DNA of 64,000 nt from assembly GCF_000699445.3 (NCBI RefSeq), contig NC_067196.1:74717864-74781863 (forward strand), in the 5' to 3' direction. Positions 47,300 through 59,281 of this stretch are shown here, piece after piece. Positions within the stretch are counted from its first letter, which is position 1; each line of letters starts with the position of its first letter. The DNA comes from Schistosoma haematobium. Lineage: Eukaryota > Platyhelminthes > Trematoda > Strigeidida > Schistosomatidae. The position numbers were made by a program, and so were the translations under genes. The notes under the pieces were generated by a model that had not been told where the DNA came from, ran no database searches, and saw only the letters and a list, made by a program, of their open reading frames with translations.

Positions 47300-48165
47300 C
47301 TAAACATGTAAAGTTCCTATAATATCACTTGTGTAATGAGATATACTTACAGGTGCTAGAACATTCGATGCATTTTCAGAGGAGCAGTATGCATCGATGC
47401 AGCGAACAAATAATGGGAGTGATTTTATCGTACGGATAGATTGTGGTAGGTTATTCCAGAGTTTAAAAAATTTACAGATAAAATAATCCATATAGAGAGA
47501 TGATTTAGAATAAGTTTTTTTCACTAGTGACAAAGAATTACTGATGTCATAATGAGAAGTTCCTGCATATTGAATCACGTGATTGGATGTAAAGGATAGT
47601 CTATTAAGTAGTTTGAAGAAAAAGATAAGATTTAGTTTGAGTCTCCCCTTCCATAAATTGTCTAGCCCAAGTTTATTACATCTAGAATTATAAGTTAAAG
47701 TACAATCAGCTCTAAGAATACGAAGTGTAAATCGTCTCTTTACTGATTCCAGCCTTAATTTATCCTTTATGCGCACACCGCTAAGAATAAACGTGTAATA
47801 TTCTAGGAGAGCTTGAGCAAAAACTTTGTACATTAAAATACATGACTCATTGTTATAAAGGTTTCGAGTTATGTAACCTACTAGACATTGAGACTTAAAG
47901 GTCTGTTTTAATATCTGTTCTCTAAAGGACAAGTCTTGGGAGTATCTAAGTCCTAAGTCTACTACTGTATGTAACCTAGATAACACTTCTCTATTTATGG
48001 TAAGGTCTAAGTTGAGTGATGTATCGCCGAAGCATATCCATCCACATTTAGCCGTATTAAGCTCCAGTTGCCATTTTGAGCACCACTATGCTACCTTGTT
48101 GAGTTCCAGGCTGATGAAATTTTGCATATTTTTCAGCTCATGTGGAAAAATTGAATAAATAAACT
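47300..48165 (-). pseudogene. CR1-like non-LTR retrotransposon, RT thumb and C-terminus
   Basis: The minus strand encodes the end of a second non-LTR lineage: KWQLELNTAKCGWI (about 48,080-48,040) matches the conserved W-L-N-KC block that follows the ADD box. LEYYTFILSGVRI, then KRRFTLRILRAD, RCNKLGLDNLWKGRLKLNL and FFKLWNNLPQSIR are typical of CR1/Perere-type C-termini. The only in-frame stop seen upstream of the long frame is a TAG near 48,090. The sequence is 5'-truncated right after where the catalytic box should be. It has no RTE-type tail. The exact 3' end is unknown. Confidence 0.75.
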
Positions 48166-48737
48166 TCTTTTTGAATTGTATTTTAATGATGTTTCCAAAA
48201 AACGATGGGAGCTTCAACTGTAAATCACCACGTTCAGAGGATATAACATCTATATTAAAGAATAAGACTTCTTAAGTATGACCTCTAATTTTCCACACAC
48301 ACACACACCACCTACTCTAATAAACTTTTACCGTAGCTAAATTATTTCCTTTCCCATGTCTTTTCGAAGTCATCCACATTTTAACTTGTAAGTTTTATCC
48401 CATCGCGTAAACCAACCTTTTTCACAATTACCAATTGCAGTCTAACACTTCAGAGTTTTTTCGAGGAATGTTCAACGTTGTAACCAGTGAATTTCCAGTT
48501 TCTAAATGAAAATAACACTTTTTGGTACCTTTGTTTATTTGGACACTTGATCATTCTTTACTAAAATAAATCAATAGTATTACTAACTAACGTATTATCA
48601 ATTATCACTTTGACAAACCTATGAAGATTTTAGATAGTATTAGTTTGAGAATTGATAAATTATTTAACTGAATTCCTTTCTGATTTTAATTTAAATTCAC
48701 TTACAAACTGCTTTTTAAGTATTTCATATCAATTTTA
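48166..48737. other. Intergenic with a short (CA)n
   Basis: CA dinucleotide run at about 48,295-48,309. Nothing else recognised. Confidence 0.45.
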
Positions 48738-48797
48738 TAGTTGAATTCATCAGTCAAATGAAGCTAGACCATCATGGAAAACGTGAAAGCATTGGAT
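48738..48797 (-). repeat. Family A tail fragment
   Basis: GTTGAATTCATCAGTCAAAT and GCTAGACCATCATGGAAAAC match the antisense family A tail. The hammerhead is absent. Confidence 0.65.
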
Positions 48798-49282
48798 TTC
48801 TTATCTTTTGTTGAATGATTAATTGTTTTAGCATTTCCATTTTCATCTCTCGACATTCAATTATCAACACGCTAAACGTCGAACTTAAATCTACAATTCT
48901 TATTTCATTGACATTTTATTTCTCAAATTCATGCTAACGTCAATAATAATTTATACTTGATAGTATTCTGGGAATTTGTTTTATTTGACAAAGTTTCATT
49001 TTGATCAAAAACGCATAGGATGTGTGAGATTATAACACATCGGAATTCAGCAAATGAAATCACCTATTTTGATAAAAGTTCTCAGCTATTTTTGTCGACC
49101 TATATAAAAATGGTTATTAATGGAAGATAAATAAACCGTTGATAAATAAAGGGACAAGATGATTTGTAAGCGACTGCATCACTAAGCTGATATTATATAC
49201 TGGAGCTGATCGGTCTCTTTTTGGGGTATATGTATTCTCATCGAGTTACCTCAATATCACTATGCATTCAACATTTTTTTAG
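48798..49282. other. AT-rich intergenic
   Basis: Nothing recognised. Confidence 0.45.
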
Positions 49283-49350
49283 TTCAGTTTACATCTAGCC
49301 GACCAATTCTAAATAGGACAAAACAGGTGTCTTGGATCCCATCACTAGTC
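49283..49350 (+). repeat. Family B hammerhead-region fragment
   Basis: CTAAATAGGACAAAACAGG and TTGGATCCCATCACTAGTCA correspond to the family B hammerhead and flank. The core reads CCGACCA and the GAAA box AAAA, so it is dead. Confidence 0.5.
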
Positions 49351-49696
49351 ACTAACAAAATTACTAAAGTGATAAAACAGTTGATTATAAATAAAAAAAT
49401 GGCAGTTACAGCTGTACTTCTTGCAAATGACAATAAGTTGTTTTATAGTCCTTTAAAAAATAAGCATGAATTTTAAATATGTAGACTAATATGATTTAAA
49501 AACAAACTAAAGAATGATTTGCATTTCAACACATAACTTCAATCACTTTACAGGCTAGAAATATGCTACTTCATATATTCAGTTGAATAGTGAAAACTCC
49601 ATCACGTATTTTACTACACTTTCATTTCATTTTTCACAGCATCAAAATTAATAACCAAAAGGCATATATCAGAAGGAGTTTATTGTGCATATCATA
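49351..49696. other. AT-rich intergenic
   Basis: Nothing recognised. Confidence 0.4.
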
Positions 49697-49945
49697 GTAA
49701 TTTTAATAGTTGAGATCTTTAGTCAATTGAAGCCAGATCACCATGGAAAACCTGGAAACACTAGATGGCCGTTTGTCTTATTGTGGGACTGCTCAGCACT
49801 GCGCATTCACGATCCCGCCTGGAAAGATTTGAAACAAGGACCTATCAGTCTCGTGCAAGAACGCTTAACCACTAGACCACGGAGCCTTCCGGTATCCAAC
49901 GGTGTAAATATCTAACTTCATAGAATCCACGAAATTGAGCGACAT
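49697..49945 (-). mobile_element. Family A retroposon, near-complete minus-strand copy
   Basis: On the minus strand it has a 5' segment (CGCTCAATTTCGTGGATTC), A box (GGCTCCGTGGTCTAGTGG), decayed B box, hammerhead region (core CTGAGCA, GAAA box lost) and tail. The ribozyme is predicted inactive. Confidence 0.78.
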
Positions 49946-51028
49946 ATATAAATATTATATAGTCGAATATGTTTTATAATGAATCTTAAAACCAATTTTC
50001 TTTGGCAAATACTTTTAAATTCATTTAGACGATACAAAAAATCAGATTTAATCAGATTTACATTAATAAATTCACAATCAGATTAGTATATTTTACTATG
50101 AATGATATAAAACAAAACGAGTTTTAATACCGAAATGTAACTATATAAAAATATACGCGATCGATCATTTGTAAAATATTGAAAAAAAGTTGCTAAGCTA
50201 AAAGGGAGCTTTTTTTCTCATTATTAAATTGGACTTATACAGGGTTTTAAATCATTGAACTATAGAGAAAGTAATGGTTGTAAATCAAAGATTACAAATG
50301 AATAAAACCTTTAATACTATAGGTAATATTGTTTATATAAGCTATTACTGATATATTTGGGTAAAGAATTAAATGATAGAAAAACTGGAAAAAAAATAGT
50401 AAGCTGAATAGTATGTTGTGGTTAAATAAGACATAAATAAGTCATAATAGGAAAGACAGTTATTAGTTATTCATAGCTGTTAATGCTAATTTCAGGCATA
50501 GCTTATAGCTAATTGATAGAATCGAGTTGCACGAATAACTAAATGATAAAGCATAACAAAGTTTCTATTGGTTTGTATTTCTGTGAGTGCACATCGGTTT
50601 TATCACTTTAGAAGTGTATATGGTTTTTAAATGCTAATCATCTCAAAAAATGGATAATGAAACATCAAAATATGAGAATTTAAGATTCGATAAATAGTCA
50701 TAGCTGAGGGTATTTAAAAGGTTAGAAACTGTCGACCGGTAGTTAACGTGAAACTTAAATTAGATATTTACTAACAACTAATAATGATTAACCTGACCAA
50801 ATCATAATTAAATGTACTAACTGATTTCTTAGTGATTTAAGTTTTTCCGTTTTTAATATTTTGATCAAAATTTGATCAGTCGTAATTAATAAATATGGAT
50901 CCAGTGCTCACTTCCCCGATATAGTCATTATGACACAATAAGACTAATCAAATTTAAATCAAAATATCGACAACGGTATAATACAAATCACTACGGTATA
51001 AAATAAACTTCATACTCATTACATCGAT
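49946..51028. other. AT-rich intergenic
   Basis: Nothing recognised. Confidence 0.45.
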
Positions 51029-51029
51029 G

Positions 51030-51195
51030 AACAGCTACCCGAACTAAGTAGCTAAGTGGATAACGTGTTGTTGTTTGAAGCGAAAGGTTCTGCGTCTGAA
51101 CTGTGTAGTAGATACAACTTTAAAATGAAGGCATATGCAGATGACGAGTCCCAAACAGTGCGAAACGCTCGTCCTGGACTCAATTGCTACCCCTA
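51030..51195 (+). mobile_element. Family B retroposon, head and hammerhead
   Basis: tRNA-like head with A box AAGTAGCTAAGTGGATAACG (about 51,044-51,063), an eroded B box (TCTGAACTG) and a hammerhead region (ATGACGA core, GAAA present, CTCGTC at the cleavage site). One core base (C3) is changed. The copy stops after the hammerhead, as at 29,043. Confidence 0.7.
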
Positions 51196-51444
51196 TTCCA
51201 TTTGAACTGTATAGTTAAATGTACTGATATTCAAAAATAAGACTTTATAAAAGACTAGATTTTGTGTCAATCAACCAGTGTATCGATTAAACCTCAGTCG
51301 TTTGGTTTGAATAAAATGCAGTTGAATTTTACCTTGTAATGACTAAACAAAGTATGATAAATAGACAACAAAAAAAGACAACTGATCAGCATAGAAAGTT
51401 ATCTTTTTTAGGTAAAATGGTATAATAATTTGCCGTATTTTCAG
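51196..51444. other. AT-rich intergenic
   Basis: Nothing recognised. Confidence 0.4.
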
Positions 51445-51924
51445 TACCTCAAAATGCCCTGATACGGCCAAGGGAAGAGAGAACCAGCTCTCCCTCTCGA
51501 AATATTCTCACATAACCACGCGTACATAGCCATTGTCAAGGAAATCCTACTCACTGCTTTCTCGCGGCGGGGGTATTGTTTACGAAATTGAGAGGAGAAA
51601 AAGCGAACGTCCGGCGTTTAGCCGGGTTAGTGATTACGGAGGATCCATCGCCGAGAGTTGGATAACCGTGATTCCAAAACAATGGTGTACATTGGCTTCA
51701 GGATACTGAGGAAGCAAATGATGTATGAACCTATTGTTGGTCACCGGCTACCATAGGACTGCATCTCCTGACTTTGCTCCACTACCTTGTGGACTAGACC
51801 TTTCGGTCAAAGGCTAGGGGTTTGGCTCCCTAACAAAACCACTCTCTTCGGTCAGGGCATGCCGACAGTATCCCAGATCTTACACAAATCGAATACTTTG
51901 TGTGGCGCATATGTATTCCAATAG
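51445..51924 (+). mobile_element. Dispersed repeat R1, plus-strand copy
   Basis: Matches the minus-strand copy at 22,683-23,215 over most of its length (TTCTCACATAACCACGCGTA against CTCTCACATAGCCACGCGTA, then TTGTTGGTCACCGGCTACCA and ACTTTGTGTGGCGCATATGT). It is clearly more GC-rich than the flanks. The AAATAAAT tail has been lost, and a family A tail fragment abuts at 51,925. Confidence 0.7.
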
Positions 51925-51965
51925 TTGAAATCATGAGTCATTTGTAGCTAGACCATCATGGACAT
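51925..51965 (-). repeat. Family A tail fragment
   Basis: AGTTGAAATCATGAGTCATT and CTAGACCATCATGGA match the antisense family A tail directly after R1. Confidence 0.55.
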
Positions 51966-52116
51966 ATTAACTGTAAATTCTACTCTCCAAAAAGATGAAA
52001 CAGATTTTAACTGTATTCTCTTGTTAACATAGTTAGAGGCCATATATACATCATTTCAATAAAACGAAACTTGAAATTCTCGTATTCATCTGATGAACTG
52101 ATCAAATAGTCATCTC

Positions 52117-52408
52117 TTACTTACTTACTTACTTACGCCTGTTACTCACAATGGAGCATAGGCCGCCGACCAGAATTATCCAACACACTCTGTCCTGGGC
52201 CTTCTTTTTTAGTTCCATCCAATTCTTGTGCATTTTTCTCATGTCTATCTCCATTTCCCGGTGTAATGTGTTCTTTGGTCTTCCTCTTTTCCTTCGGTCT
52301 TGAAGATTCCATGTGAGGGCTTGTCTTGTGACGCAGTTGTGTGCCTTCCTCAATGTGTGTCCTATCCACTTCCAGCTCTTCTTCCTGATTTCTTCCTCCT
52401 CTGGGATA
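52117..52408 (-). mobile_element. RTE 3'-end fragment
   Basis: On the minus strand, [19 protein letters not shown], then [10 protein letters not shown] and [18 protein letters not shown] run uninterrupted to the stop and a GTAAGTAAGTAAGTAAGTAA tail. It is very close to the copy at 17,739, so fairly recent. No target duplication was seen. Confidence 0.85.
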
Positions 52409-53193
52409 CAATGCCGAAATTTACAAGGATTATTCAACTAAACAATAAATTCATTGCTTCCTTTTTCTATTCAAAAACAAAATCCATAGAAAATAGATTC
52501 ATTAATATAAAGTAACAAGAAGAAAAAAAATTACAAACAAAAACACACTAAACATAAAAATTTTATATTTGTGATAAATATCAGTAAACCTAGTGATATA
52601 TGTCAGTATCGATGCAAATATTATTAGTATTATTATTATGTACATAGGCGCCAATAAATTAGAAAATAAAAACAGAACTAAATTTCTCATGTCTGTTAAG
52701 TAAAACAATGAGATAAGAAAAAAAATAAAGAAAATAATAACAACAAAACTATTTCATCAAATATACATATTTATTCTTATTTATTTTTCTTTGTTTTTTT
52801 CTTTTTGTTTTCAGCCAAAACGATCTTATTTTTTCGGCTCAAATATTTTGAGAACAGTAAACAAATGGACAAACAATACAGATGTGTTGATAATGTCGAT
52901 GATAATAATAAAATAGATTCAGCTAGAGTTTACTCATAATTCAGATTATAACAGTAATAAATAGATCGATTAAATAAACATATATTCAGTGTAGTGATAA
53001 GTTTAAAGTCAAATAATTAAGCAGTAATAATTAGCAATTAGAATTAGAAAATGAAAAATTGTTGTCACTCATTATGTTATAGTGGTCTTACTGAAATGTT
53101 CCAATCATATTTGGAATTTATGGTGACATTTATTTGTATGATTTGTCATATCTTTTCTGTATGTAAATCAATAAATTTCATTAACTTAAAACC
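52409..53193. other. AT-rich intergenic
   Basis: Nothing recognised. Confidence 0.45.
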
Positions 53194-53204
53194 AAATAAA
53201 GAAC

Positions 53205-53502
53205 TATCAGCAGAGATGGATGATGGCTAGAAGTGGAATACAAGACTCGTGTTTTGTCCTATTTGAGACATGTCAGCTAGATATATCTGAATCCCAAAGT
53301 TGATGTTCACTCTAGAACTCGAACCCAAGTAGGATGAAACGCGCGTCCTTGATTTCGCTGCTAGCCATCATCTATCTCTACTTATAATGCCTAAGACGTA
53401 AGTCAGTATCGAGGCAATCCGTACAGGATGCCAACAAAAGACTGATCAATTGCAGTCCTAAATATCAATGAGAAGATTCAAACAACCAACAGAAAAATGA
53501 AT
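53205..53502. mobile_element. Family B inverted composite with 11-bp target duplication
   Basis: An antisense piece (53,205-about 53,325) running from the B box through the hammerhead to its 3' flank joins a sense piece (about 53,326-53,502) with the second half of the hammerhead and the tail. AAATAAAGAAC lies at 53,194-53,204 and 53,503-53,513, so the unit integrated whole. The antisense core reads CTGACAT with AAAA for GAAA, and the sense copy lacks its core, so neither is predicted active. Confidence 0.82.
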
Positions 53503-53513
53503 AAATAAAGAAC

Positions 53514-54954
53514 ATCGAAACCTGAATATCCTTTTTGAGTCAAAAAAATTTCTATGAGAACATCTATTATCGAACAAATTTTAGTGAGGAAAAATTTCAT
53601 CATGACTATTTGGTTTGTGAGAACTTTAGTATTTGTATGAAATCATGAAAGTGTTAGGGATGCTGAAGAAATCAGGCTATAGATTTTAAGTGAACCTCGT
53701 TCACTGGTTTCAATGTGTTTTCATTTGTTTCAGTTTATTCAGGAAGACGTTAGTTTATTTGACCTTTAATGCATGTTCAGTGTAATAATTAATAAATTCT
53801 GATTTGATATTGAAGTAAGTCTGATAAATCATGTTACTAATAATAAGAGAACGTAACAGATATATAGTTGAATTAACCCAAATGTAATTGATTTTTTCTA
53901 GAGCTATGAACAATGCATCTTCATTTCAAGTCTTCTATCTCCTATCAGTATTGGATATTGAAGAGTTTTAGCGTGTTAACCTATCTATTGTTTTCGCTTA
54001 GGACTTCTTCTTACTAGATGAATTTAAAGGTTATTCGCAATCACATGATACAGTAATTAATCTCAAATTCCAAATGAAGGGGGCGAACACGTTTTCTGTG
54101 TTAGTTTGCACATACATATGGAGAATAAATCATGATGCCCATTAAGTAATAATGAGCGAAGTAGATTAGTATATTTACTATAACGCAATGTAGTCCATGA
54201 TTTCTATTTCTCACGTCGATACATGCTAATACATAAAAAGCGTTCATTAGTTTTTTCATCACATATAAATATGGCTTTTATAAGTTAAACAATCAAAAAG
54301 CGATTTTGCCCTAAAATGTTTTCTTTACTTACTATGGATTACTGAAAAAACGTAACTTCATCTGAATTAAACGCACAGCAATTCAAAAATGTGGGCTGAA
54401 ATGAATTATAACAAACTGTTGCTCGTGCCTAATGAAATCAAGGTTTATGAAACACACTTACTTCGAAACAACGAAACCGAATACAATCAAGTTTATTATC
54501 CAAGATTTGATCAGTGATTACTTTCTAAAGTATTTCAAACGATAAATCTAGAAATTTTGAGGAGTTTCAAAAGTTCATCAACTTCGGATAAACGTTATAA
54601 CCAAATCCATATATCCAGGGTTAGCATTATGTTTAACATTTTACTATAGATTTGGGCAAAAAACAGGTTTCCTACTTGATGATATACACTCAAATTTAAG
54701 TTTCTGAATACACTCTAGTGTGCACCTTATTATTTTGAGACATCAATGCGTCTTCTTCACAGTCCCACTTAAGGACAGTTAGTCGTATTTCCAGTGTCCT
54801 GAAATGAGAGTCAGTTAGCTTTAAAATATCGAGCTACCCAATGTATTCTCGCGCGTTTCATGCATCTTCTAATCTACATAATTTTTATTATGAGACAAAA
54901 TATTGTGATACGTCTAGTCCCGTTGTTTGTATAATACTATTCGAAATGATTCTA
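53514..54954. other. AT-rich intergenic
   Basis: Nothing recognised. Confidence 0.45.
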
Positions 54955-55215
54955 AACACTGAAAACCCGTTTCCCCTACGTACAGGACCTCTTAGCAGTA
55001 CGCATTTACAATTCCGTACGCAAGAAGCGGACCTTAGACCTTCAGTCTCGCACACAAAGCCTAAACCTCTAGACCGTTGAGCCGCCATCCGCCGGTATTG
55101 ATTTCTAACTTAAATCAATCCACGATATGGCGTGACCCTCTTCCATTGTCTTCGGTGCGTAACTGCCTCACAACCGACATGAATGAACTCCGTTGGTCAT
55201 GGCTTCTTACTGGAA
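54955..55215 (-). mobile_element. Family A retroposon, decayed minus-strand copy
   Basis: On the minus strand it carries the 5' segment (CCAACGGAGTTCATTC), A box (GGCTCAACGGTCTAGAGG), a decayed B box and a hammerhead whose core is CTAAGAG. The tail is missing beyond about 54,955. Confidence 0.72.
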
Positions 55216-55439
55216 TTCCAAGCATTAACTCTGGAAGTTATAAACTAGTGAACACAGTAATGAGTTGTGGAAATCGTTGCCTTTTTACTAAAACTGTGAA
55301 CCAATCAATAATAGACCAACAGAGATTGTTAATATTTCGTGTACTTGGTTGGTGAAATAAAGATCTATAATTAGCTTTATATTTCAACATGATCAAAACG
55401 GTATAAAAATAAATGATATTATTAAAGAAAAAGTTAAGC
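55216..55439. other. Sequence upstream of the PLE remnant
   Basis: No known element is recognised, although decayed PLE coding may extend into its end (about 55,410). Confidence 0.35.
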
Positions 55440-55945
55440 AAAAAGAATGGATTAACACAGTTGTGATCCCATACCGTAAAGGTATTTCAGAAGAGATCAA
55501 AGGATTCTAACTCTTCAAAATATAAGAGTATTCTTTCGAACAATCAATACTCTAAGATCAAAACTAGCAAGAATTAAAGATTCAATACATAAAGATGAAC
55601 AACAGAATTGTGTATATGAAATCAAATATAATGAATGTAATGCAACGTATGTAGGTGAAACATCAAAGCAATTGAATGTGAGGGTGAAGGAACACAAACT
55701 GTGCTTAAAGCACATTCCTAAATCCTCAGATGATGTAAGAAAGCTTGAGAACAAATCAGCGGTAGCATTGCACTCGATTGAATCGGGTCATACAGTTGAT
55801 TTCAATGGCGCAAGAATCATTCAAAAAGACTTTATTTTTACAAAGAACGACTAACAGCCGAAGCCCTACATATATGAGCTAATTCAAATAGTAATAATAG
55901 GAGAGATGGAATACAACTAGCTGTCCCATGGCAACTAATAATTAA
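55440..55945 (+). pseudogene. PLE remnant with well-preserved GIY-YIG endonuclease, subfamily 1
   Basis: The linker TVVIPYRKGISEEIK (55,457-55,500) is followed, after one frameshift near 55,503, by an open segment with RVFFRTINTLRSKLARIKDS, NCVYEIKYNECNATYVGET (about 55,608-55,665), RVKEHK, LHSIESGHTVDF and FIFTKND to the stop at 55,854. The C-x2-C-like pair and YVGET stand for the GIY-YIG catalytic module found only C-terminal to RT in PLEs. The RT itself is missing. It shares its linker with the copy at 11,530-13,065 and its 3' end with the fragment at 33,040. Confidence 0.85.
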
Positions 55946-57060
55946 TAAGTAAACCTGAACTCCTTATTCCATCTGATCTGTCTATATCATATTAACTAAT
56001 CAATAGATAATACATTCAATGGTTTCAAATCAGTCAGCTTATCTGAATATGTTAAACAATTGACTGGAACATTAAAATAACACAAACTTTCAATTACAAA
56101 TACATTCCTCTTTGAATTCAGTCTTTTCTCTTGTTTACTTATTTATTTATCTTCATTATTGCATACTGTGTCATTTTTGATTCATTTCATTTATAAAATG
56201 ATATTTTTCTGAATATACACAGACAGAAGACAATATATAGTTGAATGAAATTTCTCACATCACTTACGTATACACACGATCTGTCATCCTAACACTTCTC
56301 GTTTCATACCACATGTCTCTTACACATTAATACAAATACCTACTTTAAACATTGTCCACGTTGATTGGATGACTTATTCAGTAAACAGTAAACCAGAGAA
56401 CCATGTACCTATTTATATTCGCTAATTTTGTTGTTTGATTATATTTTCCTTGAAAAAGCTTGGACCAGTTTGCCAGGCGAAACGTTGAATTTACTTCAAA
56501 TTCCTTCGCTGAGATTTTACAAATACATTCTTCCTCCTTAAAAATAAACTTTGTTTAGCTCCCTATCCAGAGTACTCTAATAAATTAATCATTTCTTCAT
56601 TGCGTCAGCGGTTGATAATGTTAGTGAAAATATATTTAAATATATTCTGGCCAATGAATGTATTTTTGGCATTCACCTTTTTCAGAAATCTGACTGGATG
56701 AATGCATAAATCAGGACTGCCTGAGAAGTCGTCCTGGAAACATGTTCTAGGTCATTTAATATCATGCTAATAGTTCTTTGTTTCGGCTTTGATACACACG
56801 TGAAATAAATTTAGGCTGTATAAGTGTATTTTAACTTGTTTCACATTTCAGTTGTTAGTATCGTTAGACGTTCCAAAACCGTTATCCTTGAAAAAAAGCT
56901 CAGGTGTAAAGTTTAATGATACAATTTGAGAATAACCCATTGGAGAAGGAAAAGATTATTCCCAATCATGATTTAAGTACTTCGATTTATCTTTGCATGA
57001 GGTTTTGAGGTGAACAATGTATTGATGAGAACTTATTACAATCCATTATTTATTTACGTT
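55946..57060. other. AT-rich intergenic
   Basis: Nothing recognised; the first part may be PLE 3' untranslated sequence. Confidence 0.4.
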
Positions 57061-57064
57061 AATA

Positions 57065-57245
57065 AGAACAAGTTGCTCACCCGCTGATCCACTTAGCTAC
57101 TGAGTCCTGATAGCCACCTGCTTTTGCAATGAGGCAAAGTTTAAATTCACTTGGTGTTGTTTGCTTGTATTTTTGCACTGTTGTTTAAGACTGCAATTGA
57201 TCAGTCTCTTATTGGTATATGTGCATCCTATGCGGATTGCCCTGA
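57065..57245 (-). mobile_element. Family B retroposon, tail joined to head
   Basis: On the minus strand the tail (GGGCAATCCGCATAGG, GACTGATCAATTGCAGTC, CAAGTGAATTTAAAC) runs straight into the head segment (GCAGGTGGCTATCAGGACTC, then the A box CAGTAGCTAAGTGGATCAGC). This is the same tail-to-head junction as at 28,840-28,900, as expected from tandem or circular templates. No hammerhead core remains. Confidence 0.75.
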
Positions 57246-57569
57246 TAATTCATCAGCTACATTTAGATGCAGGAATTATTTCTTACTCACCATAAACATT
57301 TTGAACTAAATAAGTTCTCATGTTGCAATTATTAAAGTTTATTTGATTATTTAACTTATATCTGCTAACGTTTTATTCGTTCAGTGAAACTAAGTTTGTT
57401 TGTCACTTTCGCTGTTTACAATTTTATCTAAATTAAAGAATAAGCCTGAAGATAAGTTTATATTATGAGAGGTTATCAGCTGATAGAGTAACCTATGTTT
57501 TTAAAACTGAATCAACAATCTGCGCTTATTCATAAATTACTATCTAAAATAAACAGAAAATGTCGGCAA
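57246..57569. other. AT-rich intergenic
   Basis: Nothing recognised. Confidence 0.4.
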
Positions 57570-58275
57570 ATTTTGACCAATAGCCTCCCCGTGGGCAGTA
57601 GGGGAAACCATACTAGCTAACTATAGCGGACAGCGGATATCAGACTAATCCATCACTCTACTGTAAACCAGATTAACTGACTTGCATTCTCGGGGCCCTC
57701 CAAAATCTTGTGGAATGTGCTTATGTAAATGAGTTGCATGAGTTTTTGCTGGTATGGTTTGTGTGTGTAGGTATATGCAAAGTGTACGTACGTTGGTCAA
57801 AACTAGGAACATAAGTGAAAAATGCTCACCCTATGTCTAATAAAGTCGGCGGCCCAATTCTTCAGTTCGAAGACATAATCAGAAGATATGGTAGCAAATA
57901 ATAAGGAGAAGTGACCGTCAACCTCACCTGAAATAATACTTATGCTTATGTGTATGTCGTGAAGTGCAGGGGCGGAAGCCTATGTAGCAGTGATGCACAC
58001 GTAATGCGTAAACGATGGTCAGATTTAGCAAAAACATTCAACGGGAGTGGTGACCTTAAACCCTTTCGAGGGGTAGGTGAAGATACCTATGGGATGCGTG
58101 AGTAAAAACTTGTATTTTACTCGTATGAATGTAAACTACACCTGCTCATGATGTGAAGCTCGTAAGCCAAGACCTAGGTGTAACAACTTTCCTACAAAAC
58201 CAAATCTACATGGTGCATTTGTGAGCCATGAGAAACGGGGAACATTTCCAGAAAAGCAAATCATCTTCATCAACC
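57570..58275. repeat. GC-richer island, probable dispersed-element segment
   Basis: About 700 bp with clearly higher GC than the flanks, starting near CCTCCCCGTGGGCAGTAGG and ending near GAGAAACGGGGAACATTTCC. No long frame is present. Composition and noncoding nature resemble untranslated regions of the non-LTR elements in this window, but no second copy is present to prove it. Confidence 0.4.
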
Positions 58276-58987
58276 TTAATATGGCTGAAACAGCGTACTA
58301 TCTAAATACAGCTCGAACAGTCCCATTATAAAAATAACTTTAAGTATTTAATATCCAAAACCAAAACACAGTACTTTTGACTGACATTTGTATGTCTTCT
58401 CAGTAAACTTTATTATGGTATTTATTAGTATTAGATAATTGAATATCATATACTGACAGACAACTGTTCACTAAAATACTTATAGTTTATTTTTTATAAA
58501 TCATTGAACTAACAATGAATTGATAAATGTCAATGACTGTAAACAGTCTGTGTAATTCATGAGTAATTCCTATTCCAATTTCTCTATTCTTTTTTGTCAA
58601 CAGAGCACTGAATTTTGTTCCGCTTTTATAAATTTTAACTGATATTTCTGAAGTCATCTGACAACCAGTCCATATATATATTCATATATTCGCCTGACTA
58701 GAAATTATATAAAAATAATAACATTATAAATTACTTCATTCGAACTAATCTTAGTGAATTTGTTCCTTTTTTTTTTTATGTTTTCGTTTAACTTGCTATC
58801 TATCAGAACATAATCTTTATGTGCATTGTACTGAAATGCTTCTTTTTTCCTTCCTCTTCTTTACTTTCAATAACAAACAAATGAAAGATAGAAAAAAAAC
58901 GATAGACTAAGAAAGAATGAAAGTTTGTGATTTAAAATCAAAGAGAAAAATGTCTGAATTTGACAATATACACTAAATTTCATTCAG
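58276..58987. other. AT-rich intergenic
   Basis: Nothing recognised. Confidence 0.45.
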
Positions 58988-59281
58988 ATGATCGATTTCT
59001 TTAACAACAATATTATATCATGGATTGAAATAATAAATGAGAAATTAATTCAGTTACCAAGTGAAAAAAAACTCAGGAGTGTTGTAAAAAAATTATTACC
59101 AAAACTAGTAAAATCTTTAATTAAATTTTACAAAACAATAATTGTTCCCAAACTGTTTCATTATTTCATTATTATCATACACCAAGAAACCAGTTTTTTT
59201 GTATATTCCAAAATAGTTCTTGAAAGGTACGCGTTATTATTATTTTTCTTTCATTTTGTTCTACCTTTAAACTATGAATGA
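58988..59281 (+). CDS. Weak candidate small ORF or exon, 97 codons
   Basis: The ATG follows an acceptor-like TTTCATTCAG directly. The first half is Lys-rich and amphipathic (SEKKLRSVVKKLLPKLVKS), and the second half is hydrophobic. A donor-like AGGTACGC lies at about 59,225. No domain, homologue or partner exon is recognised, and AT-rich DNA yields such frames by chance. Confidence 0.2.
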   Translation: MIDFFNNNIISWIEIINEKLIQLPSEKKLRSVVKKLLPKLVKSLIKFYKTIIVPKLFHYFIIIIHQETSFFVYSKIVLERYALLLFFFHFVLPLNYE

